From Ministeria vibrans ATCC 50519 (taxonomy: Eukaryota > Opisthokonta > Filasterea): a stretch of DNA of 31,937 bases. The notes under the pieces were generated by a model that was given only the letters and a program-made list of their open reading frames with translations, was not told the origin of the DNA and did no database searches. The position numbers and the translations under genes are program-made. Positions 29,034 through 31,937 of this stretch are shown here, one piece after another. Position 1 is the stretch's first letter; each line of letters begins with the position of its first letter. Location of the stretch: contig CALSCP010001633.1 in NCBI GenBank assembly GCA_943704425.1, positions 1 through 31,937 of the forward strand, written 5' to 3'.

Positions 29034-31595
29034 ATGGGACGTACTGTGGTACTCGAGGAGAGCGAAGTACCGCAACAGATCAAGCTATTGCAAAAGTCAA
29101 GCGATCCAGTCATTGGACTGATAGTTGGCCAGCGCGCTCGCGACTCGCAGATCTACGTCGTCTCTCTCGTGGCAACTCCCGAGGGTGAGGATGAGGCTGA
29201 CCAGCAGACGCCTCGAAAGACCGACGACGGTACGGGCGATTCTTTTTTTATGATCTCGCGCTCTCTCTCTATCTCTCCTTTTTGCCCCCCACACACACAC
29301 TCTCGCTCTCTCTGTCTTTCTCTGCTTGGCACCAACAACCCCTGTCCCTCTCCCGTCTGATCTCCTGCTACTAGCCATGGCGATACGTGTGTGTTTGGCC
29401 GCAGGGGCCGCTCACAAGCAGAACGACTTGCACAGTTCGCATGCAAGCGCACTCTGCGCTTCTTCATGCGTCAATCCGCTCCCTCTGCTAGCCCCCCTGT
29501 TGCCATCTGCCCATTTTGCAGCTCTGCGCTTTCTGAATTGTCTCGTGTAGGCAAGTCGAAAGGCAAAAACGCGGCGGGCGATGCGTCGACCACCTTTGTC
29601 GCCACTCTGGACCCGTCGTTAGTCGAAGAGCACGCTCGTCAGGTCAGCGGATGCAAAGGACACGAACAATCCCCCGTTTATACCCCGTTCTACTGCAGGT
29701 GTCGCGCATGCTGCCGGGTGCTGTTGACATTATTGGGGTTTTCAGCTATCTCACTCAGACTGTCTTTGACGTACAACGTTGCTTTTTGTATGAGTTTTTT
29801 TATGCTAATTGTATGTCTATAGGCAAAACAATCTGAGCTGCGTTCCCTTCTTAATGTGGTCGCAGCAGCGTCGACAGTCACGCACGACCATTCGTGCAAA
29901 GACCGACTGCTCTTCAACATTTGTCCGCAAACTACAGTGTAAGACCAACAAAAAGAGCTCTATATTGTCCAATAATGTGTATGAATTGTGTGTGATGGGG
30001 TTTTACTAGGCAAACAATGCGATTATACGACACGTCGCCTTTCTCAGTACGGAACCCCATTCACGCCAATCACACCAACAAAAAAAAACAATCAAAGTGT
30101 AATTTTATTTTCCTTTAGGGGAAGCAGAATGGGACGTCCGTGACAGTGAAACAGAGTGAATTTGTGGGGAAATGGCTGACGGTGACGACAGATGTGACAG
30201 TGAATGGCAGTGGAGTGTTTCCCAATGGCGCAAGTCACACGCAATTGGTTTCCCTTATCGACGTAGGACGATGGCTGATTAGTCGCAGTTGCTCTGCTAA
30301 TTCTGTGTGTTTGAATAGAGCACTTTAGATCCGATTTGTGAGCAGTATGAGAACTCGATGGGAACCATTGAAGGACATGTTGTTAATGGAGCGAAAGCTC
30401 TTTCGTCAGTGCACTCCAAATCAGACGTAACCAACAAACACACTCAACAACAAAGAGACTGATTGAGGGCGAGAGAGAGAGAGAGGGGGAGAAAGAAACA
30501 AAGTGATAGAGAGAGAGAGAGAGAGAGGAGGGGGAGAAAGAAACAAAGTGATAGAGAGAGAGAGACTGACAGTATATTAATTTGTAATATATGTGTAGAG
30601 TGGAAGAAAGAAGACTGAGTTTAGTGCACAATTGTTTGTGCCATTGACTCGAAAAGATCAGCCAAAGGACAAAACAGTTCGCTCAAAGGTAGTGCTAAAA
30701 AATAGTATGATACGCATTAAATGTGTGTGGTTGTGTATGTGTGTGTTTTTAAGGCATTGTGTGCGGTGAGCATACACGGGCACGTGCACGGGCTTGCATA
30801 TGTGCACCACAAAGCAACGGTGGACGAGGCACTGAGTGCTGTGCGGGCTGATCTGGTGCGGTCGCTACGTGCTCGCTTTCACTTGTTCTGTGAGGATGTA
30901 TGTGCGCAGGAGGAGGAGGAAGAGGAGCATGATGTGTCCCGTCGTCGTAATCCTTCTCGCAAAGGTAGTATATGAGATAATATATAATTGTGTTTGTGTT
31001 CGTATTTGGAGAGTGTGATTGTGAGCGTTGTTGGCATTTTTTATAACGGCTTTAATAATCTGTGTAATTGGAATAGAGTTCCATGTGGGCACTCCGCGTC
31101 GTGTTGTCTGCGCGTTTGCAGGGCCCATCAAGGCGAGTGACTATGTTCTCACTGCTGACGGAATTGAGGTACTTTACAATCCACTGCCTCATTCAGTTCA
31201 TCATCTTAATGTTATGATATTAGAGTTCGCAAGAGCGATTTACTACCATGCTGGGAGTGATTTCTACGCCCGAGTTTATCGAAGGAGAGCAAGACATGAA
31301 GCTACTTGAGTCACTGATGGCGCGTGCACGACGGCGTGCGCAGGACGGACCCACTCCCGCGGACACTGCAGGCCGCGTGAGTAGTTCTAGTGCGTCTGCT
31401 GCTGAGTCGTCGCCGTCGTCGTCTTCTGCTGCTTCTGCCGTGTCCAACCGCAGTACGAAACGCAGTGCGTCCAAGCCACCACTGTCAGACCACGATGGCC
31501 CTGCGCCTTCCATTGCCACCAGTCCGCTTTGCGCTGGCTTTATGGCTCTTGTTGCCTCCGCTGCTTGGCTCGTTTTCAACGGTTGGTTCGAGTAA
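29034..31595 (+). CDS. ODR4: ODR-4-like ER tail-anchored protein
   Basis: Eleven exons are inferred: 29034-29229, 29551-29642, 29699-29770, 29823-29938, 30010-30046, 30119-30262, 30319-30426, 30599-30688, 30754-30964, 31077-31168 and 31224-31595. They give 509 residues with all phases matching. Family landmarks appear in order: the start MGRT(V)VLEE, VIGLIVGQ, then EEHARQVSRMLPGAVDIIGVF formed by the exon 2-3 join, an LYD block, GHVHGLAYVHHKATVDEALSAV, FHVGTPRRVV, a Ser-rich linker and a C-terminal hydrophobic anchor ending NGWFE. Animal ODR-4 helps fold and deliver olfactory GPCRs and is reported to hold the UFM1 protease UFSP2 at the ER. A role in membrane-protein handling is likely here. 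Exon 1's end and intron 1 (321 nt) are the least certain. Intron 7 contains the minisatellite. Confidence 0.82.
30474..30568 (+). repeat. Minisatellite in ODR-4 intron 7
   Basis: Two copies of GGAGAAAGAAACAAAGTGAT, the exact reverse complement of the core in the sialidase-like gene, are separated by GA runs. A CTGAC branch-like site follows directly, before the acceptor at 30598. Confidence 0.9.
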
Positions 31596-31737
31596 ACTGT
31601 GAAACTTAGTATGATGCAGTCTTTGATGCACACCGTTTGAAACAACACCAAGAGTTTCCAAGAGTTTTTTTTTCCATGTTTTACACTATAATAACGTATT
31701 TTTTATTGTTGTTGATGGCACACACAAGTTTTAGTTT
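31596..31737. other. Convergent 3' intergenic region
   Basis: These 142 bases lie between the ODR-4 and HSP70 stops. They are T-rich with no coding signal. Confidence 0.6.
31702..31707 (-). terminator. Possible HSP70 polyadenylation signal
   Basis: It reads AATAAA on the minus strand, about 30 nt past the HSP70 TAA, a normal distance for a poly-A signal. Confidence 0.5.
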
Positions 31738-31937
31738 TTAGTCCATCTCTTCGACGGTTGGACCGCTTTGCTGGGGCGCACCCTGACCGGCCTCGGTGCC
31801 GCATCCGCCTGCCTGCTGTTGGTACATTTTGCTCATGATGGGGTTGACCACCTGCTCCAGTTCCTTCTGCTTGGCCGCAAACTCGTCGGCCTCGCCCAGC
31901 TGGTTGGAGTCGAGCCAGTTGAGGGTCTCGGTGGCGG
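31738..31937 (-). CDS. hsp70: Cytosolic HSP70, C-terminal end (partial)
   Basis: The last 66 codons of an HSP70 enter from the right edge on the minus strand, and the 5' part lies outside the window. [17 protein letters not shown] and [16 protein letters not shown] are the helical lid end of eukaryotic cytosolic HSP70. A short Gly/Gln-rich linker leads to GPTVEEMD. The normal terminal EEVD binds TPR co-chaperones such as HOP and CHIP, and here Val is replaced by Met. There is no KDEL-type ending, which excludes the ER form, and the tail is unlike mitochondrial forms. Confidence 0.95.
   Translation of the reverse strand, partial: ATETLNWLDSNQLGEADEFAAKQKELEQVVNPIMSKMYQQQAGGCGTEAGQGAPQQSGPTVEEMD

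Noticed and set aside
29391-29550. Possible extra ODR-4 exon containing a CPFC motif
   Set aside because: It is open in the right frame, but its acceptor phase does not fit exon 1, and ODR-4 has no such insert. The TAG acceptor at 29550 fits both phase and family.

Overview
This window is nuclear DNA from a unicellular eukaryote. Eight of the thirteen genes are interrupted by short GT-AG introns of about 50-350 nt, often with CTGAC/CTAAC-like branch sites. Splicing them restores continuous reading frames of recognisable families. The standard code is used (TAA, TAG and TGA all serve as stops). Introns and gaps carry GA, CA and TAA microsatellites, and one 78-base run of N marks an assembly gap. 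The gene set (EGF/CCP receptor, ODR-4, GPALPP1, Mu-type GST, UGT, helicase-associated repeats, heliorhodopsin, two-TM GAF-cyclase) suggests a free-living protist. I cannot name the species from the sequence.

Layout. (1) 1-4400: two plus-strand paralogues of an unrecognised family with an N-terminal folded domain and long acidic, repeat-rich tails. (2) 4650-9550: a two-pass membrane class III nucleotide cyclase on the minus strand, divergent from a five-exon heliorhodopsin on the plus strand. Only about 220 bp separate their start codons, and this is the most interesting unit in the window. (3) 9600-9870: an in-frame 52-codon piece of EF-1alpha stranded between TAA and TTA microsatellites. (4) 9878-14818: a secreted sialidase-like BNR protein that runs tail-to-tail, 10 bp away, into a Mu-type glutathione S-transferase, followed by an eight-exon protein of helicase-associated repeats whose last intron spans the gap. 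(5) 15113-18256: an ER-type UDP-glycosyltransferase, divergent by only 47 bp from a type II membrane SGNH/NXPE-like esterase. (6) 18344-28651: GPALPP1, then an intronless 3036-residue cell-surface receptor. The receptor has nine copies of an unnamed Cys-rich domain, three CCP modules, 25 EGF modules (two split by an inserted cupredoxin domain), one TM segment and a short tail. (7) 29034-31937: an eleven-exon ODR-4 gene, and the 3' end of a cytosolic HSP70 whose C-terminus reads EEMD instead of EEVD.

No operon-like functional unit is visible. Recurrent features are very close divergent or convergent spacing, 5'-UTR introns, and a 20-nt minisatellite core found only in introns of three genes. 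All exon joins were inferred by eye from splice motifs, phase and protein-family alignment, and have no transcript support here.
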